DNA of 64,000 nucleotides from assembly GCA_036365515.1 (NCBI GenBank), contig CM070873.1, positions 25,216,585-25,280,584 of the forward strand, in the 5' to 3' direction. Below, piece by piece: positions 46,441-58,755 of this stretch. The DNA is from Torymus aiolomorphi. Taxonomy: Eukaryota; Arthropoda; Insecta; Hymenoptera; Torymidae. How positions within the stretch are numbered: position 1 is the stretch's first letter; every line of letters starts with the position of its first letter. Made by a program: the position numbers and the translations under genes. The notes beneath the pieces are model-generated. The model worked only from the letters and a program-made list of their open reading frames with translations, did no database searches and had not been told where the DNA came from.

Positions 46441-47039
46441 AGAAATGAGAAAACGTTTGGTAAAAGTTAAAGCACAACTAGATTTAGAAGATAATTCACC
46501 TGGTACCCAAATTTGAGGGTAGACCATTAAAAAATGTGAGTTCCTAACGTACGAGAATAGTATAGTAAAATGAGAGTTTTTAAAAATTTATAAGCCTATT
46601 GATTGAAACAAAAATGTTTGAAAGCTTTAAATTTTATGATGTTATTAAAAATAATAAATGCATTTTACGTAGTTATATATTGACTTTGTAAAATCGCAAC
46701 AATAATCTTACATCTATATTTCAAGACCATTAAAGCAACGCTGCAGTTATATTGCAGCAATATTATTCAAATATTTCTTGCAACTACAGCAGTACAACTT
46801 GACAATGTAACTTCATTAACCGATGCGCTATTGTATAATAACGTTATGCAAATGTCGCAATCATGTTATTATAATATCCTAGCCACATTACATATTAATA
46901 TACCTCTATAATCATCAACTATTTTAATTTATTAAAAAAGCTTATCTTCCGCTAGAAACATCCCGTTTTACTGAAATATTTTACGAGATTCTACGTAGAG
47001 TGTACTTAGAAAGTTAACATTTTCACATAAAATATTACC
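46441..47039. other. AT-rich stretch
   Basis: Nothing recognised apart from short ttgcagca phrases near 46,745. Confidence 0.4.
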
Positions 47040-47590
47040 CTCCTCTGTCTGAGATAAGGACCGAACTTACCGTTAAAATTACGATACTACTTTCTCGCAA
47101 AGTAACGACAACACCATCTCTCAACAGCCAATATCCAATACAGGCTTTGATGAACATCGACTCGCGTCAATAAAGCTCGACGTCAGAGCTGAAAAATTAA
47201 TGGAAAATCATATCCAGCCGTCGCCCCCGCAATTTTCCCCCGTCCTTCTTCTTCTTATTCTCCTCCTTTCTCCCTCCAATATTTGCCATCCGCTCGCTGT
47301 CAATCTTATTCTCCTCTCGGTCGACTTGATCTACGAAAATAATAATACGCCCGCCGGCGGAGATCATCTTGGACGCCCCCCGTACTTTTACGAGATCAGG
47401 TCACGGTGTTATCTATAACTTTTCTACTTTTGCTTCGTGGAAAATTTTACTATCAAGGTGTGTATGACGACCTTTATGGAAATCCACACGAGTATCGGCA
47501 TTTTTAATGAATTCGAACGTGTGCGGGAAGCTTTGCATGATAAAACAAAGATGTCCTAGTTGCTCAGGAGTATAAAGAAGGATTCCTGGA
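47040..47590. promoter_or_regulatory. GC island, skew switch moderate
   Basis: The core at 47,160-47,410 is CpG- and pyrimidine-rich with caataaagctcg at 47,168. The left side is C-rich; the right (47,461-47,590) is G-rich over C. The 72-codon plus-strand frame (47,200-47,418) is a Leu/Pro-rich product of composition. Confidence 0.4.
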
Positions 47591-48299
47591 GTTTGTTATC
47601 AGTATGTACGAGAGGTGCTAGAGCTGTAATAATGTATTTTATTTTATCGACTGAAAGTAATAAATAGATCGATTGTTTCTATGACAAAGAATATTTTGAG
47701 GAACTAATTTAGCTGAGTCTGGCAGTTTCTTTAGCAGACTTTTTGGATCAGCAATTTTATTGAAATTTTTATAAGATTATTAATTAGTACAAAGTTAATG
47801 ATCATTGTGCAAATAATTATTTCTTGATAACAAATCTGGGTTGTTGAAATTTTTAGTAAACTTTGCTAAATTTTATCAAACTTTTCTGAACTGATTTTTT
47901 AATAAGAGTCAATGTTTTTAAAAATAAAATCTTTTTCTTTGTGTTTATTTAATACATATTATTGAATATTGTGCGTTGATTAACGAACATCTTCCTTAAA
48001 CTAGGTCAAACAAAGGTCAGATTAATATTATTGACGAAGAATGCATTATTCCAATTAATTATGAAACATCACTAGAAAATAAATATTTGTTTTCAGATTT
48101 TTAACGATTACGTGCTTATCGACATCTCTGGCAATGAATTGAAAAAAATGTGAATGGGTAAAGTGAAAATCGAAAGTCGAAAATATATAAAGAAAAACGT
48201 ACAATTTCATTGCGGAGTCTGACATTTCCTAAAGATATACATAAATACTACACACTTATAACTAGACAATACGATTGATTTATATAAGCTTTTCGTTTA
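47591..48299. other. AT-rich stretch
   Basis: Nothing recognised. Confidence 0.4.
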
Positions 48300-49110
48300 C
48301 AATTCCCTTACAGAACAAACACACCCATTATAAAAAAACACAATGCGGTATTTCCAGTTCCTCCGCACACATATACACGCACCTAATTCTCCAGCCACTC
48401 CCGTTTCCACCTCTTCCGTCATTCTCCTCTCTTCCTCCCGCCGCTCGCCCACATTTCACCCGTTCGTTATCTCTTTTCCATTTCTCTTCCGCGCTCGTAC
48501 GTACACACATACATAGGCATACATATGCAGGAGATGTTGATTGATTTGTTTGAGCGTGTTGATTGAGTTTATTTGCTAAATAAAACGGAATGCGCGTGCG
48601 CGCAGGTAAACAGCGTCGAAAAATACGACGATCCCGTGTATGTGTGTGCGTGTGTGTATGGAGAGGACTGTCCTTAGTTATGATGACGGCAAATATTCAC
48701 AGGAAAGGTTGAGTCGAAGGCGGCTTTTTCGGCTCTCGTCGAGTGTATAATAATAATCGTCGATGCGCGGCGGCGTACGGCAATTAACGCGCGTAATTGG
48801 CGTTATATTTCCCGACGCACTCCTCTGGCTGTTATAAGTGTTTATCAATTATCGGGATTTCGTGTAATCCGCGTTATGTTTGATTAAATTATCCAGCCGG
48901 CGTGTGTGTAATGCGGTCGAGGGATGGAAACAATGTACGTAATATTGTTGTGTCTAGTCATTCGAAATATATATTAGTTTTTAGAGCGGAGAATATAGAG
49001 GGAAGTGCATCGAATTCAAAGCGATTGGCGTTGTTTGAAAGTTATCGAAATATGAAAATTTTAAAGAGAATTGGTTCGAGGAATTGAGGGAAAAGTTGAA
49101 ATAAAGCATG
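48300..49110. promoter_or_regulatory. GC island with C-to-G skew switch
   Basis: 48,361-48,420 is about 27 C to 5 G. 48,661-48,720 is about 20 G to 8 C. The core has tgctaaataaaacggaatgc at about 48,572 and GTGTGTG runs. Frames on both strands over 48,275-48,544 are compositional. Confidence 0.5.
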
Positions 49111-49539
49111 TGTGAAAATCGAGATAATTAGTATAGAAAGGTCAGAGTTTGATATCGACATTTTGCTGTGAAAATTGTACGAACAAAACCATGGATTTTT
49201 GAAATCACAACCCTGATAGAAAATTAACCATTTTTGTTGGTTAACGTATTAATCAAGTGGAAACATTTTCGACCAAAGTCAATACTTAAACCCCTTCTTA
49301 AAAGTATCGAAGATTATAATCATATGTTCAAATATTGACAATAGAATATGTTCTTATCAACGAAAATTGAATATTTATCTTTAACAACGAAATAATGTTA
49401 GTGTGACGTTTTTAACTCCAAAATTAACCAACATGTCGTTAACGTTTCTACCAGTGACAACTTTTGCAACTAATATTTTACTCACCTTTTCGTATTTATC
49501 AGACGAAAGAAAAGTAAGAGCAACCCCTAGATGTAAAAA
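49111..49539. other. AT-rich stretch
   Basis: It contains ccctgatagaaaattaacc at 49,212, resembling the tips of nearby MITEs, but no matching second end was found. Confidence 0.35.
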
Positions 49540-50150
49540 AACAGGTCCTTACCTCTGCTCTATCTCTATAATCCAATCAAAATCCCCCAATCTTCATCGT
49601 AGATCCTCATCTCTTCTTCAACCCCTGGCCCCTCAACTTCACTAACCCATACCCATGCACACCACTTGCGCATAATTGCATCTCAATACAAAGCAGCAAC
49701 CGTATATCTCACATTCCACACCGCGTCGTCTTTTTGCGCCTGTTTATCGCGCAATTGTATCTCTTTTTCACCGGCGCACGCCCGCCGTCGTCGCCTCGAT
49801 ACATGTACACTCCGGTACAAAATAAAATGTGGGTCACGACACGGGGCCGATCGATCGAACGCAATGAGACGACGGGGCCGCCCCCTCCGTATCAATTCGG
49901 CGGAATTTTAATTACGACACGGGTAATTGAGCGCCGTAAGCGAAAAATCAGGTGTTATGTATATCGGAGGGAAAGATTAATGTTTCCTCCGCAACGGGGG
50001 TTACTTTGCGAAGTGAGTTCATTAGAAAGTTCTGGGGAGTATGAGAGAGGGACGGAGAGTGGATAAAGACGCGGGCTTCTAAGGAAGAAAAGATTCTTAC
50101 TGGCGCTGTTTGGGAGACTTGAGAGGTTATTTTGTCATGGGTGGAATTAA
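49540..50150. promoter_or_regulatory. GC island with strong C-to-G skew switch
   Basis: 49,561-49,680 contains 46 C and 8 G. 50,041-50,160 contains 40 G and 12 C. The core (49,720-49,960) is CpG-rich with gccgcccc and cggcggaa words. Overlapping frames of 70-110 codons on both strands show no domain. Confidence 0.55.
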
Positions 50151-50599
50151 CGATAATTATTATCGTTAATTTGGAGAGAGGTGTGGAGATGCGGATCGTT
50201 GGACGAATATATAGGTAGTAACAATGAGGTAATATGGATCAGGGATAATTTGAGATGCAGAGAACAGATATTTCGTCTATTTGGACATGAGAGTAGCTCT
50301 GGTGTGTATTTATTAAGATATTTCTATTTCCCATTTCTTAAATATGCGGCATTAATTAAATCTTTTCTTATATTGTAAGTGTTTTTCTCTGATGGTCTTG
50401 CGTCAACCGTTGTACGTAGGTGGAAGGAACGATGGAAGAACTCAACAATTTGTTTCGACGGCGTTTCGAACTTTTAATGAAGTTGAGAACTAATGGTTGG
50501 ATAAATAAGATGTCGAGTATAGGTGTAGGTCATGTTCGGTACCATCAGTCAACTTTCCTGACATTGCAAATAACGTAAAATAATCTGATAAGACTCTTC

Positions 50600-51100
50600 T
50601 TCACAACTTTACCGAAAGATATTTGTACCTACAGCACCAGATACTTCATCACTATCCCTCCATACCTATTTTCATAAAAAACTTTCGCTAATAGTCAATC
50701 TCTCTTCACAACTCCAGGTTACACCACCGCAGTAATACCAGCCCACACTCACCGCGACAACTTCATTACGCCCGAAAATTAATTCTGAACGCCCATATAC
50801 ATATATCACTCGCGCGGTAAATAATTGACACGCGCAATTAGGTGAGTGCAGCTATCAAACCGACACGTCGGGAAATTATACAGTCCGCGCGGGCTTCGAG
50901 TATATAGCGCTCGGACGCGAATAATCGATGCGAGCGTTGTCGTCTCCGTGAATTTGGCGTAAAAATTAACGATTACGGGATGGGGCGAGGACTGCTGTCG
51001 TTGTGGAAAGTGATAAAGGCGATGGGCTTTCTGTGCGGTGCTTTTAAGGGACTGGGATGTATACTTATTTGTTAGGAGCGTTGGTAAAGTGGTTTTGTGT
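50600..51100. promoter_or_regulatory. GC island with C-to-G skew switch
   Basis: 50,641-50,760 contains 42 C and 9 G. 50,941-51,060 contains 43 G and 17 C. The core includes gacacgcgcaattaggtgag near 50,829. Confidence 0.5.
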
Positions 51101-51255
51101 GATATGGAAATTGTAAGTGTGTATAGGGTATGAATTCGGGCGTTCGGTTTGTTGGGATAGTTTGTTTCAGTATAATTGAATCCTTAATTTTTTGAGTTTT
51201 CTTAAAAATGCAGAAAAACGCTGCAGTTTGAAAATTTTGGTCTTTTCTTATCTAT

Positions 51256-52161
51256 CACCCAGAGAAAATTTTTGTAACCGTTACTATAAAAGTGCCAGAC
51301 TGTATAGTGCAATAATGGCACAAACATAAAAAATGTATAGTAACCGTTGTAAGTTAGAATATAACTAACCTGACTATGAAAAATAGTAAATGATGACATA
51401 TCTTTAACAATATGTATGAATTAGAATAAATATAGGTACTATAAATTTTTTGTAAAATTTACTAAAAAATCTTGTTATTTTTAGTATTAGAGACTTATCA
51501 TAACAGATCGCATTTATAACCAAAATCTTATAGTTATCTTTTTAATATTATAGTGTTGGTTTCTCAAAAACACTGTCAATTTAACAAGACTTCTATTTAC
51601 TATGTTAAATATAGTTATTTCTAACGTACGTTTGATCGTAAGTAATAGTTTTTTTGTAATTGACTTTCCTGTCAGGGGACAAATGTCATTTTAATTTCGG
51701 TTAACACGTACTACTATAAAGAGTTGAAGCCATAATATATGTAAGTCGATATTTTCGAATCCATTTTTTCGAATGACGCATCGTTATTTCTTCAATAAAC
51801 TTTGTGTCTGCACATTGACAGAAGATATAGGTGCTATATAACTACTATAAATCTAGTATTATGTAAATATAATTACATTTTGCCAAATCAGCTACTAAAT
51901 TATAGAATAGTTTGGACACAAATACATGGATCTTATATGCACATAAAAAACATGCATAAGTTTTACTAGCTACTACAAGATTTGTAACAACATGGTTATA
52001 TTTTCTATTATTCCTAGTAAAGTATATAAATTATAGTATTCCAAACTATAATTACAATAAATATAACAATAACAATAGTAAACGTTACCATTAAACATAC
52101 TTATAACGATTTGGCACTACACCATACAGTAACAGTATATATATATTTTTGGCTAAGTGTA
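51256..52161. mobile_element. Probable non-autonomous TIR element, about 0.9 kb
   Basis: The left tip cacccagagaaaattttt and the right tip, inverted, cacttagccaaaaatat begin diverged terminal repeats that share ttactgtatrgtg-like and agtgcca words. Near-identical 9-mers cttatctat (51,247-51,255) and cttatccat (52,162-52,170) may be a target duplication. The interior is AT-rich and full of ctatar words, with no coding frame. Confidence 0.5.
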
Positions 52162-52189
52162 CTTATCCATATACTGCACAACTAACTAA

Positions 52190-52720
52190 ACTACCCACCA
52201 ATTCCACTCACACACGCACGTTATTTCTAATTATCTTCTTCCTTCACCCACACCCCCAAACCATAGTCCCACCAATCGCACCCGAAAAAAAACACACACA
52301 CACCACGACATTTCGCAGCCACGTCCTGTTTACCTGCGCGCCTCTCTAATCCAAAGTCAACGTGGACATCAATTAACCCGGGCTAAAAATTTCAGGCATC
52401 CCCCGTGCGCCGCGCTTATTTACCCCGAACCACTCGAGGTCCGTTTGTATATTTTCAAGAATCTGCAGCAGCGCTGGCTTCGTTAAAAATTGAGGGGCGC
52501 GGTCCTTCAAAAGACAGAAAAATCTCTGTGCCCGCGCGCCCTGCACTATTCACGAGAGCACGAGGGATGGTGTAGTGCACGTCAATGGCGCGGAGAGGAC
52601 GAGGTTTTGAGGAAGTTGAGTCGAGGTTTCTTTAAGCGCGCGGAGAAATTGTGAGCTGGACGAATGGGGATTGTTTCTTGAGAGGTTGGGGGATTGAAAA
52701 TCGTTTCAGGTGTGTTCAGT
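52190..52720. promoter_or_regulatory. GC island with strong C-to-G skew switch
   Basis: 52,201-52,320 contains 49 C and 8 G. 52,561-52,680 contains 48 G and 15 C. The core (52,320-52,560) is CpG-rich. Confidence 0.55.
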
Positions 52721-52970
52721 GAAATTAAATGGACTTTTTTAAATAGATTTTTTACTTTTATTGGGTTTGTGGATATTTTTTTTTTGCTTGATGTTGAAAT
52801 AACGGTAAAAGCCTCGTAACAGAGTATTTTTTATGATGGTCAGTCAGAAGGGTAGAGTTTTATTGCTAAAAATAAACAATTATGGTAGGTGGTGCATATA
52901 CTGGCATTGAGTGACGCTGATCAAATTATTTATTATGAAAATTTAATAAAACCTCGAAAATGAGTTGAAA
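52721..52970. other. AT-rich spacer
   Basis: Nothing recognised. Confidence 0.4.
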
Positions 52971-52974
52971 TAGT

Positions 52975-53600
52975 ACATTACGCACCAAGGGAGGGAAGTA
53001 AGACATCCCAAGCCGCGTGTGATATTAACGCCCGAGCCGAAGGCGAGGGCGGTAAACACGCGGGTTGAGATGTTCTACTTCCCTCCCGTGTTGCGTATAC
53101 TATTTTGTCTCACGTATTCCCTAGAGGAAAGTATATTATTGTCTTTTCCCCCTGATCTCAGGGTCTTAAGTGCCACATAACCTCACTCCTAAAACTGCGA
53201 GGCTTATGCACGTTTCTAATTTTCTGCCGACTAGCGCCGCCTGCAGGTGATTTGCGGCCCGAGCGGCTGCAACACGCAGGCGGCGCCAGCCGGGCCGAAA
53301 ATTAGAGAAACGCGCATGCGCGTCGCAGTTTCTAGGCGTGAGGGAATGTGGCACTTTCGGCCGTGAGAGCAGGGTGGGAAGACAACACTTTCCGACAGGG
53401 TATGAGACAATAGTACATTACGATACGGGTGTGGAAGGTGATTATTTACCGCACGAGCGAAGCGAGTGCGAAAAGTCGAATGCGGTAAAAATCACCTTAC
53501 GCACCAGTGTCGTACCGTATTTTACACCACGAGAGCCGAATAATCATATTAAAGTTATGATTTTGAGGTTAGAGTGGTGTAAAAGTATTTTATTTTTTCG
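52975..53600. mobile_element. Large multi-level foldback centred near 53,262
   Basis: The inner arms 53,168-53,230 (aagtgccacataacctcact) and 53,292-53,356 are inverted copies. Outside them, 53,093-53,160 mirrors 53,370-53,418 (actattttgtctca and its inverse, tgtctt, ggaaagt). Outside these, the gcccgagccgaaggcgagggcgg region (53,030-53,052) mirrors accgcacgagcgaagcgag (53,449). The core is gcgccgcctgc / gcaggcggcgcc. The right part (53,510-53,590) is homologous to 3430-3540 in inverse orientation. Frames across it (53,166-53,354 minus; 53,338-53,670 plus) are products of the palindrome. Confidence 0.7.
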
Positions 53601-54379
53601 TAGCAACGTGTTATTTTGCATGTCGTCATGTCTCAATTTGTTACGATTTGTTTTTAACGAATTCAAATGAAGAATACAAAAAGTTCATTCATTTGAATAA
53701 TTACGCAGTATAGAGCTTTTTCAGAGCATTTTAAATAATGTAGTTTCCTGGAAAAAAAACCTTCTATTGAAACAGTCCATCAATTAATTGAAAAATTTGC
53801 AGTATATTTTTATATAATGTAATTATTTATACCTAGAATAATATTTATTTCAGTTTCATTTTCTTACTAAAAAATAACATATCCATATATTAAAAGGAAA
53901 AAATCAGGTAGTAATGATTGACAGATTTAAAATAATTTCAATTCAGATTTTCTGCTTTCTTGGAAGAATTACATTTTTCAATAACGTTTTTTCCAGGCTC
54001 TAACACGATATTGTCCAGCGTTGCTTTTATATCCCTTTTACGCATTGGCAGAGAGGAAATATAAAAAAATTAAAAATATAATATATCAGAAGAATGGCAA
54101 ATAAAAGCCTTTAAATTGCTTCTTTAGGGATTTATTATTTCATTTTCCTATGCTGTCCCTCATAAAATATAAATTTATATTATCTTTAAATATTTACAGC
54201 CTTATTTTTTAAAGAAGTCTTTATTTATTCATTAAACATAACTTTTGAGAACAAGCTACCCTAGAATTAGTGCATGAAACAGGAACATTTAGTTTTTTCT
54301 TCTCATATCTAGAATAGAGTATTTTATTGAAAAAGTTACTATTCATAAGCTTTCATATTACATAAATTTAATCTATAAA
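53601..54379. other. AT-rich stretch
   Basis: Nothing recognised. Confidence 0.4.
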
Positions 54380-54850
54380 TATAACAATCGTGTAGTTCAA
54401 ACTCCACAACCATCTACATCCTCTAAACTACAACACCAAAACCACCATTCTATGCAAATCTAAAATCGCTTTTCTCGACGGTTGTTCAGCTATGTGCACC
54501 GAGCTCTGCCTCTCGGTAAAGCGATTACGCTGAAAAGTGTGCAGCGCGCAACATAATTTCCCGTTCAGAAGTCCGCGCGCCGACAACAAAGGCGCGTTCC
54601 TTAATTGCATCCGTTTCTTACCTCCGAAAAGACGTCTTCTCTCTCGCGGCTAATGAAGTAATCCTCGAAAGTTCAACGTTCAAGCTCGTTCTTCCGCCTA
54701 GCGATCTTCGTTTAATTTTTCGTTTTTTGGAGGTCGGATAGAAAACTGGGGTACGAATAATGTAGATGAGTAGGGGAGGAAAGGTCGCGGTTGTTTGAGG
54801 AAGATGGAGATACAGGATTTTGATGTAGTTACAGGCGTGGGTATGTTTGT
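54380..54850. promoter_or_regulatory. GC island with strong C-to-G skew switch
   Basis: 54,361-54,480 contains 33 C and 7 G. 54,721-54,840 contains 46 G and 9 C. The core (54,480-54,720) is moderately CpG-rich. Confidence 0.55.
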
Positions 54851-55098
54851 TTTAATATAGTCATTGTTTAAGTGAAAAACGTTGTTGATTTAGGAATAAG
54901 TATACAACGTATAATAGGTTTCGTGAAAGATTATGTATCCCCTGGTAGAAAATTAATAATATTTTATAGTTAATGAGTTAGTTAAAGTGTTAATAAAAGC
55001 ATTTTTAACAAAACTCAATATATAACAACAAAGTATTACTATACTTTGTTACAATGTTGCCAAATATAAATGCCAAAATTTACTTTAAATTGGTACAT
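54851..55098. other. AT-rich spacer
   Basis: cccctggtagaaaattaat at 54,949 resembles a MITE tip, without a clear partner. Confidence 0.35.
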
Positions 55099-55355
55099 AC
55101 CCGGAGAAACATGCTGTGGTAAAAATTGTCATGACCGATTGTAAAAGTGAGAAAGACTCAAATTAGCAAAAAAATTGCAATAATTTATGGTAAAAACTGA
55201 CATAATTTATAGTTTATATTTTTACTATGTAGGAAAAATTGCCATAAATTAATCGAAATTGTTACCATAAGTTATGGAAATTTTTTGGTATTTTGAGTCT
55301 GTCCCATATTTACAATCAGGCATGATGATTTTTACTATATTATTTTTCTCCGTGT
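55099..55355. mobile_element. Small TIR element (MITE), about 255 bp
   Basis: The left end (accCGGAGAAAca...gtaaaaattgtcatgaccgat) and the inverse of the right end (acaCGGAGAAAaa...gtaaaaatcatcatgcctga) align for about 80 bp, through gactcaaa. No coding frame. The superfamily is unknown. Confidence 0.7.
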
Positions 55356-55517
55356 AATGATTAAGTCAACGCAGAATATTGTTTTCTCGCATAAAGTTAG
55401 ATACAAAAATATAGGTAATTTATGCTTAACACTTCTCCCAGGATCTCGATATAGAAGTATCTGAAAGAACGATCTAGATATGTTTTTGATTAATCAATTC
55501 TTGCTTCTTTTACTTAT

Positions 55518-55774
55518 TACTCTCTAAAGTTGAATTAGTGAAAATTGCTCAACCATTTCAATTAGTAGAAAAAACTACTAATTTATTAGTGAATATTCAC
55601 TATTTCATTAGTGGTTTTTTAAAAACTATTAATTAAATTAGTAAAAACTACTAATCAAAATAGTAGTTTTAATAAACTACTAAATGAAATAGTGAATATT
55701 CACTAATAAATTAGAAGTTTTTTCTACTAATTGAAATGGTGGAGCAATTTTCACTAATTCAACTTTAGAGAGTA
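55518..55774. mobile_element. TACTCTCTAAAG palindromic element
   Basis: The tips tactctctaaagttgaatta and the exact inverse at 55,774 enclose arms of about 125 bp (caattagtagaaaaaactac, tagtgaatattcacta). The centre is actactaatcaaaatagtag. The same tips occur at 42,499-42,620 and, on one side only, at 8252. TA at each tip would suit a mariner-type duplication. Confidence 0.8.
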
Positions 55775-55919
55775 CCTTTATAAAAATCGACAGATTACTT
55801 TTATTTGCTTTAACACGCTGATCATTGCACATTTATCGGATATTTTCGAAAAAATACTTCATCATTATATATACATAACCATGTACAGCGCATGTTCGAA
55901 CACGTATACATACAGAATT

Positions 55920-56370
55920 ACATCAAAAAAGGCATTAATCAAAAATATCCGAAAAACGATCTACCCCAATTTCGCTATCCGAGATTTCCCGGTGCGACGC
56001 GTCGGTTATTATTCTCGGCGCGGCGCGTCTCCTCACTTCCTTTCTTATCAATAAGTTTCGTTACGTATTTATTATATTTCACCATCGTGCGCGTTTTAGA
56101 GAATAATGGGCTGGCTTTTCCCCTCCCTTTTGCGATACACAGGGAGGCCGAGAGTGGCGATAGTAATTGGCCCTTCGCGTGTGATATACATTTCCTTGTA
56201 CCTCGTATACAATGCAGCGACTGCGTCCTGAATCATCGTTCGTATACGAGTGGCTTTGCGTGGGTGTAATTGTTTTTGGTTCGTTGAATTCACGGTTTTT
56301 GCCTGTAAATGGTTGGTAGGAGGTTCGTCGAATTCAGGAAAAGTTGTTTTATTTTTATATAAAGTGGAAT
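55920..56370. promoter_or_regulatory. GC island with C-to-G skew switch
   Basis: The left flank (55,921-55,980) has about 16 C to 5 G. The core is CGCG-rich (55,990-56,030). The right flank (56,281-56,340) has about twice as many G as C. The frame 55,892-56,269 shows no recognised domain. Confidence 0.4.
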
Positions 56371-56819
56371 TTATTGGTGTAGTGTTCGTACGTAATGCTA
56401 AGATCAGAGGAAATATTCTTTATCTGATCATATAATCGAGCTTTTAAAACTTTTATATGTACTCCAAAAATGACTGCCATTATGTAAACTTCTATAATTG
56501 TCCGAAAGAAATTATTCGGAAGTTTTTAGTAGTTAATTCTTCAAAGTCAAAGAGTTGGACTATTTTCTTGCCAACTCAATTATTCTCCTCTGAGTTTGAA
56601 TGATGCTTGATAATTTATTAGCGACTAATTGTAGGAACTTATACAATTTGATTACTTTTGTCTTTTTAATTTTTTCAATAACATGGTGGCACGAAGTATA
56701 ACAGTCTTCACAAAATTATCTTTTCAAACATAATTTGAATAATTTTATAGCGACATTTTCTCTTTGAATGTATTATTAACTTTACGATATTACGACGCAT
56801 CTAAACAGTTATTCTATCA

Positions 56820-57160
56820 TCCAACGCCGGCAACATACGTGCCGCTTATTTTCAACGACCCCATTTAATAACTATAAAAATCCCATGCAATATTAATAAA
56901 CGGTTTGCCCTGTGTGCGAAAAATCATGCTATTCAATGTCGGTTTAATGACGAAGCGAAAACGACGTTCGGCCGTCGTCGGGGTATAAGGCGTTACTTTT
57001 TATTGAGGTCGGCGAGGAGAAATTTCAAAAACGTGCCTGGGAATTCGCCAGTCCCGAGCGCAGCGCACGTCGAAGGGGAAAATTTTTCGGTTCTAATGTT
57101 ACGACGGTGTTGTATGCGGAAGTACGTGGACTGATGAAAAATAAGCAAGTGGAATGTGTA
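56820..57160. promoter_or_regulatory. GC-rich patch
   Basis: The core at 56,940-57,080 is CpG-rich (gttcggccgtcgtcgggg) and 57,100-57,160 is G-rich. The left side 56,820-56,880 is C-rich over G. A shorter version of the island layout. Confidence 0.35.
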
Positions 57161-58755
57161 AGTACCCGATCGTAACGAATTTTTTACGTTGATTTTTGAA
57201 GATAGAGAACAATGAAGCTGTGAATAATGCAATTTTCGAGGTAATTGATCTTCAGGTGCAATCGTTCTACTTTGCTATTGAAACTTTTTTTTTTATAAGA
57301 ATATTTAAGTGTTGTTATAAGTGATTGTATACTTTGCTTCGAGCAATTAGTTTATATTTGTGTAAAAAGTAAAATAAAAAGTATTACTATTTAAAAACAA
57401 AACGAAATTTAATAGGGAAATATTCAACTTTGTTGAAAAAAGTTTCTTTTGTTATTTATATACCAAACAACTGTTCTTGGCATAAATATCTTTTTGTTAC
57501 GATCTTCCTTTGTAATTTTTAACAACCAAAAGGTCGTTTATTCGCTATTTTTAAAAACGGAGCTGGTTTATCGGGAAGTTAATGAGAATTTAGTCTTATC
57601 CCAATTCAGGGGCGCTGATAGCCGCAGTCGCGATGAAAAGTTGAATAACAGGCACGGAATTCAACTATTATCTCATATCTGATTTACTCCTCATGCATAA
57701 AAATGATACCGCGCTGTAAACTGAATGAAAGGCCGAATGAATATGATTTCGCAGAGATCGATATCAGGATTATTTCAAACAAACCGTCATAAATAAATTG
57801 ACCTTTTCGAGAAAGATTGTATTATTTTTTGTTTACAAACATTGACTTAAAAATAAGTCATATAGTTAAGCTTTAATTTGATATGACGCTGTATGTTCTG
57901 GAACGAAAGTAATGAGAAAATTATAATACATCAAATATTCTAGTTGTTGAAATTGGAAATGGAATAAGATCAGGACAATGGTAAAATAATCATGAATATT
58001 GTATATAAATAGGTATAAAATATATATCAGGCAGTATATATCTATGTTGATAAGGGCGAACTTTTCTTCCTACTTTCATCTATTTATATATAATACATAT
58101 ACAAAGATAACATTTCTCATTTCTCATTCAATTACTGTAGGTACTCTAATCATCATTATTACTATTATAATTATTATTATCAAGCATCATGTCCGATTCT
58201 CTTTGACCATACGTAAAAGATTAACTTAATCACGAATAACGTTTTCAGCAAAAGGGTCTTTTAGATGCATAAGTGGTATTTATGAAGTATTAAAGTATGG
58301 GTATAATACGGCTGAATATTGCGAGAGTTATGTATTTCAAAATATACATCGTAAACTGATTGCAATATGAAATTGAAAAGTAATCATAATCTTCCATATC
58401 TATATCTAAAATATATAATTATATATAAAATAATAACTATATACAATTTTTGAAGGGTTTACTAAAGTATTTATCGTTAATCAATAATATTAGACAAAAA
58501 TCGTCAAACAAAACATATAATTTTTCACATTTTGATCTATACACTGAAAAAAAATCTATACACCTCGTGTCATGGACGAAGTCTGGGTCAACTTTCAAGA
58601 AGTGCGATATGAAAGAGATGACGACTCAGTAAAAGAATATGAGAATCCGTAGCCTGCGACGCACTTGATATTACGTCAAGGCTTTACCAACTCGCAGAAT
58701 TAGAACTGCATGGCTGTACAGAATCGAGTTCCACATTAAACGTATAAAAAAAATT
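57161..58755. other. AT-rich stretch
   Basis: It has a moderate GC patch at 57,600-57,660 (ggggcgctgatagccgcagt). No gene recognised. Low-complexity att/tatt text lies at 58,150-58,185. Confidence 0.4.

Noticed and set aside
53166..53670. Frames of 62 and 110 codons
   Set aside because: Both are read across concentric palindrome arms.
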